Below are positions 34,301-44,832 of a stretch of 64,000 bases of DNA, piece by piece. The notes below the pieces were generated by a model, which had not been told where the DNA came from, made no database searches, and saw nothing but the letters and a program-made list of their open reading frames with translations. The position numbers were made by a program, and so were the translations under genes. The DNA is taken from NCBI RefSeq assembly GCF_963576615.1, contig NC_088708.1, positions 67,414,672-67,478,671 of the forward strand, read 5' to 3'. Within the stretch, counting starts at the first letter, position 1. The number at the start of each line of letters is the position of its first letter. Origin of the DNA: Watersipora subatra. Its lineage: Eukaryota; Bryozoa; Gymnolaemata; Cheilostomatida; Watersiporidae.

Positions 34301-37300
34301 GTTCCTAGCAGTGCCCGTTAACTGCATCCACAACAAGATCTTGCAACTTAAAGTGAAGTAAAATAAAAGTTACCTTTTAATGAACACATACACATTCGTA
34401 GAGACCACTGCACGCCGACGAAATGTTGATACAAGACCCGGGAGAGTTTATAACGGTACTAGCATCTAACTAAAGTTTTAGCCATTTCATTTAATCAAAT
34501 TTGGTTTTACAAATATTTGGTACTTCACCCATCTCTTGATCACTGTTCACATTATACAAAACTCACAACCGGTAGGATACGTTAGGTTAGCAGCAACTGG
34601 CACATGAACTTACTCTTGACTCGTACCTGATGGTCCGACCGAAAGAGACAAACATAAAATTGAACTAAAAACTAAACGCTCTTACCTTGGAGCTCCTCTG
34701 AGTCTAGAGAAATGAACATATAGTATTTAATAGATACCTACTCATCATCCAACAACATCATGAACATGATAGGAACTAAGTCTTGCACTCATCGTTTCAA
34801 AATGAGAAGAATATTGCAACATTGGAAAAGATTTCATAAAGATGCAGTTAATAAAAAATTTAATCTATACAAAAGAAATCTTTAAGATTTTTCAACACAT
34901 TCTGCGTTAAATTCTGTCACACGATAGATGAAAAAAAATTACTTTGCTGAGCCAATGTAAAACATGCGAAGAAGCTTAGAGCTTGACAAGTAATTCAACA
35001 CTCATGATGAACAGCAAAGTTTGTATTATCCATAATTCAAATCAAACTCCCGATGATAAACAACAATCGATAGGCAACAGTATTAATAGACAGCAAATCA
35101 AATTATTAAGATTGATATTTTCATACAATGAAGGGTTCCATGTTCTGTCAAGAGGACACATTCAGACTGGATAACACATTTATATTGTGAGATAGATGTT
35201 TACCTTAAAGCAAATGAAGCTCGTCAAAAAACACAATAAAAAAAGTAACTGGAACTTATCTTTTACTTACCTTCATGTCAAGATGTTTCTGGAGGATTGT
35301 AAACAATAACTACGATATGTTATAAATGATGACAAACAAGAGAGTTCCAAATCTGCCATTACATCCCAACAATAAATGAATCCGTTTTATTCTTTTAAAT
35401 GCCAAAAAACTTGGGTTTAAATGATACACAGACTTGTAGTAATAGAACTACAAAACTTTTTGATAGTATTATTTTGGCACAATTAATAGTGAGTCACATA
35501 ATAGTAAGGAGATGTTGCCAGTTACCAGCTAGCGGAGGTCACGCTATATCAAGCCTCCCACCCAGACAGCATGAATCAACTAATAGTATACGATTCGAAA
35601 GCATGTGTTGCTGATATGTATTGTTATCGCTTACACTATTTACTTTTTATGCCGTGTGGCCACGGGCAACTTTTAACTTTCTTAGCCCATTTGTAAAGGC
35701 AGCAGATTTAAAGCAAGACCCCTCAAACTAAATACTACTATCCTGCCTCAAACAACATGTATACACATGCCTAATTATCTCACAGACAGGTTCACACGAT
35801 GCAACTCGGAGAGAAACAGACGGCACAGAACGCTTCACATGAACAGAAAAAAAAGGAAAGGAACTAAAAATCAAAAATATTCAAAAGTGTACCTTGTGTT
35901 TCCCTTGCTTCTGTAGAATTATTATAATATAAATCAATACACCATCAATGCATATATATGTATATCAATGTACGAGATATGTCAGTCTTGAACAATTGAA
36001 TCGACATTTCCACAATTCTTACCTTACATCTGACACTATGTGGCAACTACAGATCCTCAGATGCATTTCTGTATTTCCTCATTAATTATTATGTTGTTTC
36101 CTGAGCATGGCAGAGTTTCTAGAATAGCCAAGCTCTACTAGGTTATAGATATGAGCTAAAACAGTTGAAATTTGTATAGCAAAGACTCACAGAAGTTGAA
36201 TCGCTGCCGATGCCAAAGTTCTCAGTAAACCTCTCCTTAGTCTTCAAAGCCTTAGCTCTCTCATTCTTCAACCTCTCGTCATCTTTTAAAAGGGCAATGA
36301 GTACCTTTGCCTTTTCCCTTACATTTGCCCCGAGGTCTTTGTTATCCTCCATATGTTGGAAATCTGATAGAGTTTGTATTGCAAATATATTCTCCTTGCA
36401 CTGTTGCGCCACCTACAACAGCATGGATTAACAGAGGCATATATATTCTCTTTGCTCTGTTGCGCCACCTACAACAGCATGGATCAACAGAGGCATATAT
36501 ATATATTCTCCTTGCACTGTTGTGCCACCTACAACAGCATGGATTAACAGAGGCATATATATTCTCTTTGCACTGTTGCACCACCTACATGTACAACAGC
36601 ATGGATTAACAGAGGCATATATATTCTCCTTGCACTGTTGGGCCACTTACATGTACAACAGCACGGATTAACAGAGGCATATATAGAGCACACAATAAAA
36701 TGGTTCAACCTGAGCTTCGAAACATATTTTTCTAAACATCTAAATTGAACTTTGAGCAATAAATTCGAGACTTGCTTCAGATGCTCAACAAAACTTCAAA
36801 GATCAAATACATCCAAGATAAGAAAAGAAATCTGACAACATGGCTCAAGTGCGGCTCTCTCTTGCTATATTTAGTTCTCGATAGTTGTACACAGATGTGT
36901 TCATTGTGGCAGTATTATATATTTTGTGTGGCATATTGGTATAATATTGTCTTTATTATCGCTAATTGGAATGAAACAAAAAGCTGTATCTACGCTTATT
37001 ATTTTACACAATAATCTGAAAATGTGAGAATAGAGTAAAAGCTGCTACAGATACATTCCGCAGCCTAGCCTGCTTTATTGATAGAATATTTATGAGAATT
37101 TCAGTAGTTTTAAACAATCTGCCCTCTTAATATAGTTTCTGGTGCAAGATCATGCAAAAATGCTTGTAAACATGTTTTTCCAACCTTTGGAACAGATTAA
37201 ACTCATTGACATTATTTGTAAAGGAAAGAATTCCTTTTGAGTTTGAATAGCTCGCTTTTTAAAAATCCTTCTGGAATATATTGTGGTCAAAAACTGAGGT

Positions 37301-38908
37301 CATATCATTGTACATCATATACATGTATCATGCACATCACAATGATGACCTTTACAGTGAAACATTCCCTCTTACAATCACAATACATTGTAGGCTAGTT
37401 ACTTTCTACCGCGAAACACCTATTATGAAAAGCATAAATACCTTGCAACTATATATTCAGTAACTTCTAAGAACCTGTCATCATTTTTTGCCCAAATGTC
37501 AAGATTAGTTATTTGTATCTAACAAGCTTCTAACTAGGAATTTACTTTAATTTGTCTCGGAATCTTCATAAAATGAATACTTATGCAAACTGGCTGATCA
37601 GGTGCTTTGGAACAACCGCAAAGTTTTAAGCATAGAAATATAACATAGCCTAAACTCAAATACAGATTGAAACGAAAATAACAAACATGAGATGAAAAAT
37701 ATTTGAATCAGAAATCAAAGCTGGTATGATTAAGTGATTCAACTAGTCATGTTGACTTCCTTGTAATAACATATCTGCAATCATTGAAGTTTATTGCTAG
37801 TAACAAACAATGACTGTTATATTGCAACTTAACTTACCATGATTCAAAGGGGATCAACAAGAAGGTTTTCTAATACAATATAATGTGATTCCATAAGGAA
37901 GAAATGATTTCATAATGAATCGCTAACCTTAGCCATGCATTCATATCCACATAGTTAAGTACCACGTAGCGATTATAACTGATATCTCACATACCAGGAT
38001 ATCGGCCAGTTATTAGAGTCAACCAACAAATGTGTTTATACGATTACGTAAACACAGTACTTCCTGTAAGTACAATAGCAGTGATAGGCCAATAAACAAC
38101 ATCAGTGTGAGCCATGTGTGAGAACAATTGGATGCTAAATTGGTAGTCTAACATGAACTTATACAAACATTTAGTAGATTTTTTATCAAAAAGGATCGAT
38201 ATTTTTTATCATTTGCAATTATTTTTTGTGTTTGAGGTCATCTGACGACCAGGATGTTTCAAGATTAAAATAAAAAAACTTGATCAAGATTCAAATGCTC
38301 AGAAGAAAACTAGATGCGAGATGACGTCACTAGTTGTTATCATTGCGGTAGCTGATATCGATTATTGCATTCAAGTTGCAGCGTTACGCGTTTCTATTTC
38401 GTCAGTTTCTTTGCAACTATAGACGTCATAATCCCACTTTCGCTTGATCTAAGAGTTTCAACTGCAATCAAGTTTTTGTTGATTTTAATCTTGAAACATC
38501 CTGGCCGTCAGATCACCTCAAACATAAAAAACAGTCGCAAATAATAGGAGAATAGTATGATACTTTCTAATAGATCTTTACGACACATTCTAAACCTACA
38601 TGTAGATACTGAGTCTTTTATGTACAATAATAAGAGATAATTACCTTTTCAGAGCCTGTCTTCATGATGTATTCAAGCAAAGTCAACGATTTGTATACAT
38701 GACGCCAATTCTTGCCATGGTCACTCAGCCTCTTCCATATCATAGCCATTATCTCTGTGAATGCGACTACATTATATGTGAGATCAGCGATCTCGGACAT
38801 TAGGGTGCTCGATGGGCCCCATGGATCATTTGAGGTTGCTTTTCTTACTTTCACTTCAGCATCTGTATAGTTTTTTACCATGTTTTTTACTGATCGCATT
38901 ACCGGCAT
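22356..38908 (-). CDS. EPN: epsin, endocytic clathrin adaptor, complete
   Basis: Epsin binds PI(4,5)P2, ubiquitinated cargo, AP-2, clathrin and EH-domain proteins at coated pits. Exons (minus): 38908-38645, 36412-36191, 34004-33959, 33220-33003, 26722-26458, 25789-25640, 25455-25279, 22603-22356. These join in phase to 529 residues (human EPN1 576); three optional 18-nt exons are listed separately. Residues 1-162 hold the ENTH domain, with ATSNDPWGPSS and RLSDHGKNWRHVYK, which carry the lipid-binding basic residues. Two UIMs follow (EEELQLQLALAMSKEEAE and DLKLQMALEESQ), then a clathrin-box-like LLDFAG, four DPW motifs in the linker (plus NPW and SPW variants), and three NPF motifs, the last right before TGA. 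The ATG follows a possible acceptor at 38911, so a 5' UTR exon probably lies further up. The introns are very repeat-rich. Confidence 0.96.
22702..22773 (-). tRNA. trnR-ACG: tRNA-Arg (ACG anticodon)
   Basis: A 72-nt cloverleaf on the minus strand. The acceptor stem is GGCCTCG/CGGGGTC with two wobble pairs. The D arm is GCCC...GGC, the anticodon stem CCTGA/TCAGG with loop CTACGAA (anticodon ACG), and the T arm CCAGG TTCGAGT CCTGG. Box A and box B are intact, no CCA is encoded, and a run of seven T follows within 12 bases as a Pol III terminator. It resembles metazoan tRNA-Arg-ACG closely. It lies in the last epsin intron, on the same strand as epsin. Confidence 0.94.
24205..24855. repeat. 34-bp satellite array in an epsin intron
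   Basis: About 19 units of 34 bp containing TCACTGTTATAAAATGACTA then ATACCATACACTAG, with ATACTGTACACTAG as a second variant. TGACTA and TAGTCA recur as short inverted ends, so neighbouring units can pair. Confidence 0.95.
25871..25996. repeat. 14-bp tandem array
   Basis: Nine units of CGGCAGTGTACCAA with small changes (CAGCG, ACTAA). It lies in the epsin intron, 80 bases upstream of the exon at 25789-25640 in gene orientation. Confidence 0.95.
26170..26400. repeat. 48-bp tandem array next to an epsin exon
   Basis: About five units of 48 bp, each with one or two copies of ACATATCATAG and ending CATGGTTCCTATG. It ends within 60 bases of the donor of the exon 26722-26458. Confidence 0.9.
27035..28086. 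mobile_element. 1052-bp TTAA-flanked inverted-repeat element (Kolobok/piggyBac class)
   Basis: The ends read AGCACATCAATTATA and its reverse complement; about 70 bp of imperfect inverted repeat follows, up to GGCTTTC.AATGAGCC. TTAA flanks both sides (27031-27034 and 28087-28090). TTAA duplication is typical of Kolobok and piggyBac, and the AG start favours Kolobok. No transposase ORF is visible. It interrupts a 41-bp tandem array. Confidence 0.75.
28087..28209. repeat. 41-bp tandem repeat, three units (a fourth lies at 26994-27034)
   Basis: Three units of TTAACTATTATTAACCGCC plus AATTTGTACCTACATTACTGGG. One further diverged unit, ending CATTACTGGG, lies directly left of the TTAA element. Confidence 0.85.
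28288..28355. repeat. 33-bp tandem duplication
   Basis: CCTTGTTTCATTGACCTCTC and the following CATAAACATATAT occur twice in succession. Confidence 0.85.
29452..29900. mobile_element. 450-bp fold-back MITE with a TGACGTCA centre, copy 1
   Basis: Inverted ends AGATGATCTTGCACAA / AAGATGAACTTGCACAAG continue inward through TTTATCAAAAAGTATCGATA and TGTTTGAGGTGATCTGA. TTAA flanks it (29448-29451 and 29901-29904). The central part contains TGACGTCA at 29621-29628. Copy 2 lies at 38170-38585. No ORF of note. Confidence 0.7.
30990..31837. mobile_element. 850-bp MITE-like repeat, copy 1
   Basis: Shares a long body with 42180-42941 (for example ACAAAACAGAGAATAGGTAG, then CTGCGCAATTGTTCATAAAT). The right end reads TTACGTTGTAAGAGTACCTACTGTA, inverted relative to TA.CGT.AATTCC at the left. 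A TA-type target is likely, but the left boundary is approximate. It carries no transposase. Confidence 0.6.
31824..32520. repeat. 57-bp minisatellite grown from the MITE end
   Basis: About 12 units of 57 bp (53 in variants lacking TTAT). Each begins GAGTACCTACTGTA, which is the last 14 bases of the MITE at 30990-31837, and continues with non-element flank TTATATAGTGTCTATCACTA and TGATTCCATGATGTGG. Confidence 0.92.
33321..33711. mobile_element. 391-bp TA-flanked MITE
   Basis: The ends are CCGTACTTTTCGGACTATTA and its reverse complement (CGG.TAATAGTCC.AAAAGTACGG), with TA on each side (33319-33320 and 33712-33713). The interior has repeated TGCCTAACGG and TATAAGGGTGCGG motifs. A Tc1/mariner-pogo class target is inferred. 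It lies in the epsin intron between 33220 and 33959. Confidence 0.75.
34686..34703 (-). CDS. EPN: candidate 18-nt epsin microexon C
   Basis: TTTCTCTAG precedes ACTCAGAGGAGCTCCAAG, and GTAAGAG follows. The exon encodes TQRSSK in phase 0. Adding it leaves the epsin frame unchanged, because the exons on either side are joined at phase 0. There is no homology support at this size. Confidence 0.4.
35271..35288 (-). CDS. EPN: candidate 18-nt epsin microexon B
   Basis: The acceptor TACAATCCTCCAG and donor GTAAGTAA enclose AAACATCTTGACATGAAG, encoding KHLDMK in phase 0. It lies in the intron between the ENTH end and the UIM exon. Confidence 0.35.
35893..35910 (-). CDS. EPN: candidate 18-nt epsin microexon A
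   Basis: The acceptor ATTATTCTACAG and donor GTACAC enclose AAGCAAGGGAAACACAAG, encoding KQGKHK in phase 0. It lies 280 bases downstream of the ENTH exon 36412-36191 in gene order. Confidence 0.35.
36385..36690 (-). repeat. tandem duplication of the epsin exon-2 splice acceptor
   Basis: Units of 56-62 bp contain the first about 27 bases of the exon (GTGGCGCAACAGTGCAAGGA, then GAATATAT) plus the 29 bases of intron before it, ending CCATGCTGTTGTAG. The genuine acceptor is at 36413/36412. Copies with the same TTGTAG/GTGG junction lie at 36468, 36528 and 36584 (the last with a 6-base ATGTAC insert). A fifth unit at about 36646 has GTAAGTGG instead, which is donor-like. Each unit carries a TTAAT or TTGAT branch-like motif. 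Confidence 0.9.
38170..38585. mobile_element. fold-back MITE with a TGACGTCA centre, copy 2
   Basis: A diverged copy of 29452-29900, sharing TTTTTATCAAAAAGGATCG, CATTTGCAATTATTTT, TGTTTGAGGT and the block ATGACGTCACTAGTTGTTAT (TGACGTCA at 38322-38329). The outermost ends have drifted. It lies in the first coding intron of epsin, 60 bases from the donor of exon 1. Confidence 0.6.
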
Positions 38909-38910
38909 GG

Positions 38911-41900
38911 CTGCACTGGAAGGTCCTCAATCCGATGAATGAAGTTTTATGAACCTATAATAGTGAGAAGAGGCTGCAGTCTAAGCGAAGCAAGCCATGT
39001 GAGGTCAAGGGAGCCTAGTGAGATGTGAACAGGAGCAAATTTCTGTGTAATAATAGTTTGGTTGGTAGCACAGTACAAACCAGCAATATGGACTAATCTA
39101 CCAGATAAAAAATCACTGTTCTTATTATTATAGTGCTAGAAAGTTATTATGAGTGTTATTTAGGAACATTATTACTGTTCCTAAATGTGCACAAGATTTT
39201 ATTTTAGTCGAAGATCATATGTACAAATACTAGCAAAAATTACTTTGTCGAACAACTAAAACATTTCAAATTAAAAATGTTTGTTAACAGGATGACTTCA
39301 AAGAGCCATACGATACATATATACTAGGTTAAGGCTAAATGCAAATTTTGTGGTCCTAACTTTTGACAAAAATGAGAGAGCAAGTTGGCAGGTAATTAAT
39401 TTATTTGCACCATCAACGGTCGTATGTGATTTATTTACTTGTAGCTTGGTCCAGCAGATCTCAATATGCATGTAAAAAAACAATGGTAATAAGAGAAAAT
39501 TTGGCATATTGGTTGACTGCTAAGACTACAGTAGAAACCAAAACACCAAGGATTACACATGTCTAATCTGTGATCACTAATAATCAGTCCCTTTCTGTCA
39601 TCGTTCAGTTGGCTGTAATAAATTACTTTAATGCAGTAGGTAGCTGCCAGCGATTATCTCAGTGGTAAGACACTGGCACACATTGCTAGCAAACACTTGA
39701 CGAGTTCTGAAATAATCTTCGTGCGTTTTATTTAGCATATCATTAAAACGGGCTTGTTTATTCTATATTGAATTATGATTGAGCTTATGCAGGTGTTGAA
39801 TTACATAATTTTGTGACACACATAAAAGCTCAAGATATACTTTGTACAACAATGTATAGTTGATAAATACATAGGTAGGGATCGCAGAGGTAGCGTTGCT
39901 CAAAAGTTGGCTGACATATGCAGCGAACTGATAAAGGCAGAGTGTATTTGAGAAAACATTGAGTTCATTACGGAAATACACATTCTTTTTCAAGAGCAAA
40001 CATTGTAGACATTTCTTTGAAAATAAACCTGATTGAATAAAAACCAAATAAACAATGTAACAGTCTCTTATGGACAGAAGAACTGTTTTTGTCTACAATA
40101 TAACCATACCATCTAGGTAAATTTTAACAGAGATGGAAAAGTGCATAAAAACTTTGATAATTAAGAAACAGAACAAACTTGAAACTATTTAACAGACAAA
40201 ATGTATTATAGCATTACAAAAACAATTAAAAAAATCAGGATTAGCTCCTTACTCCATTTGCTCATCAACAGAATGATTTCACAATTTAGCTCATATAATT
40301 TGGTGTAAAATTTCAGTGTTGAAACTGTTTCAAATGTCTCCTCACACTAAGTCAGATGTTTAACATCAAATACAGCAGCTCTATAACATTAACAATGTAT
40401 AAACTCAGAACACTCAAATGTCAACTTCCGATAGCTTTAAACACAACATGCGATGTAATTTTCAACATATGACACCCTACAACTCTTGAAACATTGCAGT
40501 TATGTAAGTAAATCAGTACATAAGTTTTTCTTCCAATAGCTTGGTTCTATGGCACTTTAATAATATTAGGAGTACTTCATACATTCCTTTTATAGTTTCT
40601 AATGATGGATTCCCAAGACTATTAAAAATGGAAAGGAAAATGGCAATGCTTTTCAAAGAATTCAAGCAAAAAATTCATAAAAAATCATAAGCACACAATT
40701 GATTAAAAACCTCTAAATCCGCGCCGGGTAGTTATTGTAAAAAAGGAAGTGAAAGTGATTCGAGTAAAAGAATGCCGGAAACAAGTGAAAGTGGAGAAGG
40801 TGGCCATAGCATTTCAAGACAAGATTTTTAAACATTGAGCATAGAAAAAAGTTAATTTACACTAATTAAAAGTTGATGCAGTCAACATTAGACTAGCTCT
40901 GGATCTCTATCACCACTTCCACGACATCCGTCTTTTGTCTTACCAATAATATACCTCTATCTGCTTATCGTGAATGTGAAATGGGAAGTGAAGAAAGACT
41001 CTTTTTACCAAGTAGTACAGTACTTTGTTTAAATTTATTTTTAACATTTACATTAAGTTTTTTAAATTTAGTCTTTACTTTTTGGCCTTTTAATAATGCT
41101 TCACTGGCAAGATTAAGAATAAGAGCAAAGCCATAAACCTTGGTAAATAATGCTATAGGCAGGTAACAATGGCTTTAAGTTGTTACAATAGGGCATTTCT
41201 AACGTATAAATTCACAAACAATATAGTATTCAAAGCATCGAATGTGGTGATAATCCAGTATATTAAAAAGACATTACGTGGATGAGAGGACAGCACCTGT
41301 GAGTGAGCTAAGACTTGCATTTAGGTTTAATAGCGTGGATACGAAATAAAAACGTGTAATGGTTTAGTTTCAAGATATAAGTCACTTACCATTGTACAGT
41401 TTGACAAACTATGATAAAAACAGCACATATAAACATCAATATGACATGTAACACTTTGCAAAGATCGCGATTCTTTTTGTCTGTTTTTATGGTTTGAAAA
41501 TACTTACAAAACCTGATATTTGGCCAGAATTATACTAAAATATTATTCAAATGACAATCTGTAATGTTATCTGCTACTGTTAATACAATAATATTTTCCA
41601 CTGTCAATTAACCTTTAACTCAAATTCCTTAACAATGTTCACATATACCTGTTTACCTATAAATTGAGTAAAACAGTCAAAATTATACAGGTGGAACAGT
41701 TGGCTTTCGTGACTAATAATGGGTATCTTGAGCATACATGTATATACAATAAAACCTTGAAATGCAAGTTTAATTTGTTCTGTGATGAAGCTCGAACATC
41801 AATTGACTGTAATCAAATGAACTCATTCCAAACAAAACAAATTACGTATATGCAATAATTTATTATTCACAAACATTTTTTGCCCTAACTTAGAGTGATG

Positions 41901-42179
41901 GAAAAACTTTTTGGTTTTCTGCATACAATTAGTATTATTAAAATGCTAACTAAAAAGAAGTCAATACTGAAAATGAAAGTTCTGAGGAGTAATATAATAA
42001 TACTGGGTAAAAAGAAACAAATACTTGTCCCCTGAAAAGCACGGTTGCGAGAAACCGGTTTTAAGTGAATTTGAGCTAAGCATTTTGTCGGCTTACCCAA
42101 TTTACCTATATGTGGATATTAAATATATTCTGCTTATGCCTCAAAAAAACAAAAAACATTATATTAGAAAAAACTATTA
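38911..42179. other. spacer upstream of epsin
   Basis: Probably holds the epsin promoter and 5' UTR exon, but neither can be placed from sequence. The possible acceptor for the ATG exon is TCCAGTGCAG at 38911. A weak tRNA-like stretch at about 39650-39710 (ATCTCAGTGGTAAGAC) may be a SINE head. I see no gene. Confidence 0.4.
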
Positions 42180-42941
42180 CTGTAGATGCTCCTATAACGT
42201 AAATTCCAGAATAATGTAAAAAAATTTACGCAAAGCTTTTGTTTTGCACCACATAAAAAATTTCATGTAACGTAAAGTGTTGAGCCAGGACAAGTTCTCA
42301 AATTTGAGTTGAATAGTAACAAATCTCACCACATTTGTGAGAGAAAAAATGATGTATGTATAGCGTTGTATGTATTATAGGCTACATAAAGCTTCCATGA
42401 CATTTTAGTTCGCCGTGATAGATCATCAGATGTGTTGACAAAACAGAGAATAGGTAGCTGCGCAATTGTTCATAAATTCTTAAAGGCAATCGATTGGTGC
42501 AGGTGTTGCAGCTTTGGTCTACCAATCCAAATGTCACGAGTTGGAGTATTGTCGTAAGTTATCTTTTATCCCAACATTGACCACTGGATACAGAGAGCTG
42601 ATGAACAGGTAGACACCAGTCTTTTTGTGGAAAAAATATATTTTTGTTTTGCTTTATTGTAAACGTATCAAATATTTGTTGTTAGTTTTACCTAGCTAAA
42701 TAGACTTTGTTGTCTAGAAAAAATGAGCAAATTGTTGCAAATGGACATTGATTGGGTTGATAAACTATGGATGTGCGCTTCCCGTCAACTCATCATATGG
42801 GGAGTGCAAAATTTTCGTTTGACCAATTCTTACAACGAATTAGGCAATTTACATGTATTTTTTTATTCGTATAACGAGAAATCCCTATAACCTAAGCGTT
42901 CTCGGATGGGATTATTGACGTTGTAGGACAACGTTTACTGT
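42180..42941. mobile_element. MITE-like repeat, copy 2
   Basis: The left end TGTAGATGCTCCTATAACGT (from 42181) is roughly inverted to the right end ATTATTGACGTTGTAGGACA then ACGTTTACTGTA. The body matches 30990-31837 throughout, with moderate divergence. No coding capacity. Confidence 0.6.
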
Positions 42942-43456
42942 AATAGGCTGTTTTGCCTTGGTCACACATAAAATCTGCTGAAAAAGACATAAAAAGGGAA
43001 GAAGGGTGCACAACACAGAGTACAGTACATTTTCTTGAGAAGAACGTTCTTTCGGAGAAAACTAGCGTTAACATAGCATGTGAGCAAAAAATATTATTGA
43101 CGTTGTAGGAGAGCGTTTACTGTAATAGGCTGTTTTGCCTTGGTCACACATAAAATCAACTGAAAAAGACATAAAAAGGGAAGAAGAGTGCACAACACAC
43201 AGTACAGTACATTTTCTTGAGAAGAACGTTCTTTCGGAGAAAACTAGCGTTAACATAGCATGTGAGCAAAAAATATTATTGACGTTGTAGGAGAGCGTTT
43301 ACTGTAATAGGCTGTTTTGCCTTGGTCACACATAAAATCAGCTGAAAAAGACATAAAAAGAGAAGAAGGGTGCACAACACACAGTACAGTACATTTTCTT
43401 GAGAAGAACGTTCTTTCGGAGAAAACTAGCGTTAACATAGCATGTGAGCAAAAAAT
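42911..43456. repeat. 182-bp tandem array grown from the MITE end
   Basis: Three nearly identical units of 182 bp start at 42911, 43093 and 43275. Each begins with the last about 32 bases of the MITE right end (ATTATTGACGTTGTAGGA and onward to TTTACTGTA), followed by about 150 bases of flank. A few bases of a fourth unit follow. High similarity suggests recent expansion. A 60-62 residue minus-strand ORF repeats with the units and is not taken as a gene. Confidence 0.93.
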
Positions 43457-44558
43457 ATTATTTTGAAAAAAATATTACTCCTTTTCAAATATCAACGATA
43501 TTTTTGTTACTTTAATATAGATTTAATAACCGAAATGTCATTAATGAATGCCTGAATGAATATACCTCTGGAGGTCAATGCAAAATTCACTTATTTTGGT
43601 TTGCTCAGGTAAATACCTTTATATTAGCTTTATGAGCTATACTCTAATGAGTGTTGTAACAGCGTATTACAGTCTTTCCTTTATCTACGAAATAGTTCTG
43701 ATGAGGACTAGATGTAGGTAGAAGCCAATAAACGACATAAAAATATTTCAGTAAATTGAGCTAGGTAATTGCTAAGTAGAGTTAAAAAGTGAATTGCTAC
43801 CTGAATAAGCAACCGGCTGATATGCTGATGCATCCGTTGAGTTACAGTCATTCCTAATGCCATTATACTTGAAGAAATCCATCGGTTTTTAAACAAAATT
43901 GCAACGTTCAAGAATGCTTGTTTGAAGACATCAGATGGCAATGATTCGCCTCGATTTTTTCTTCCAAACATGTCATCCTTATCAAAATGCATTAATTTAG
44001 TTAATTAGGTAGTTATTGAATGATTTTTAAATTGTTTTTAAACAACAATTAATTTGTAAACATGAAGTTCTGCATCAACAAGATGCAGTATGGCAAACTT
44101 GATTGTTGTCAGTTGAGTAAAACAAGGGTAAATGCTATAAATTTTCCAGCTCACTGAATAATTTGAGCTTGTTAAGTTATAGCACAGAATACGTTTGAAT
44201 ACTTTCAAGTAGGCCTAATAATTAAACATTAGAATAATTTCAAGCAAAACATTGAACATTTTTTCACAACTAAAATGTATGAATGCTAGTAAATTGTGAA
44301 GACTGCAGCCCTAATAAGATTAAAAACTTGGAGAAAATTGGTTGGCTCCAATTTATTTTGACGTCACACTAAATTGGGACATGTGTTAGTGATGCTACAA
44401 ATAAATTTTAACTACACAAAAATCCTTTATATTTTTATGTTTGCACTGTCACAGCATGAACCAACAAAGTTGCAAAGAGCAGTTTTATGTTGCTATGTGT
44501 AATAAATTGTTTAATGAATACATTAGCATACCCGTACAAACTTGTGATTATCCATGAG
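43457..44558. other. spacer, nothing recognised
   Basis: AT-rich sequence with only short chance ORFs. Confidence 0.4.
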
Positions 44559-44736
44559 CATACCTGCCAACTCTAACGCATTGGGCATGAGACTCACGCA
44601 ATCACCCCAAAGAAAAAATGAAAATGCGTGAGATTTTTGCCTCAATTTCCACAATTTTATATATACTATCATTGATACATCAATTGCCCCAAAACCAAAT
44701 CGCACGCATTGCCCCACTCTTGAGTTGGCAGGTCTG
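44559..44736. mobile_element. 178-bp MITE, second copy
   Basis: Same family and length as 419-596, in reverse orientation. Flanking 8-mers TCCATGAG (44551-44558) and TCCATAAG (44737-44744) are a target duplication with one mismatch. It lies about 0.9 kb upstream of the SLC35E3 start. Confidence 0.8.
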
Positions 44737-44811
44737 TCCATAAGTAATGCTATTGGTGTGCTTAAATATATCCTGACAGTTTTAATGTGAAAAGTGCCGA
44801 AGAATACGTTT

Positions 44812-44832
44812 CATATATATATATATATATAT
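44812..44832. repeat. AT microsatellite
   Basis: About ten AT dinucleotides. Confidence 0.85.

Noticed and set aside
35209-35230. A further epsin microexon (16 nt before GTAAAC at about 35215)
   Set aside because: The 16-nt stretch would shift the frame and contains an in-frame TAA.
36428-36759. Overlapping ORFs with repeated MPLLIHAVV or ASVNPCC
   Set aside because: Translations of the duplicated acceptor units; only 36191-36412 is the true exon.
39650-39710. tRNA gene (ATCTCAGTGGTAAGAC)
   Set aside because: Box A-like only; stems do not close and box B is poor, so at best a worn SINE head.
42892-43438. Three near-identical 60-62 residue ORFs
   Set aside because: They are repeated with the 182-bp tandem array; no start or splice context and no family.
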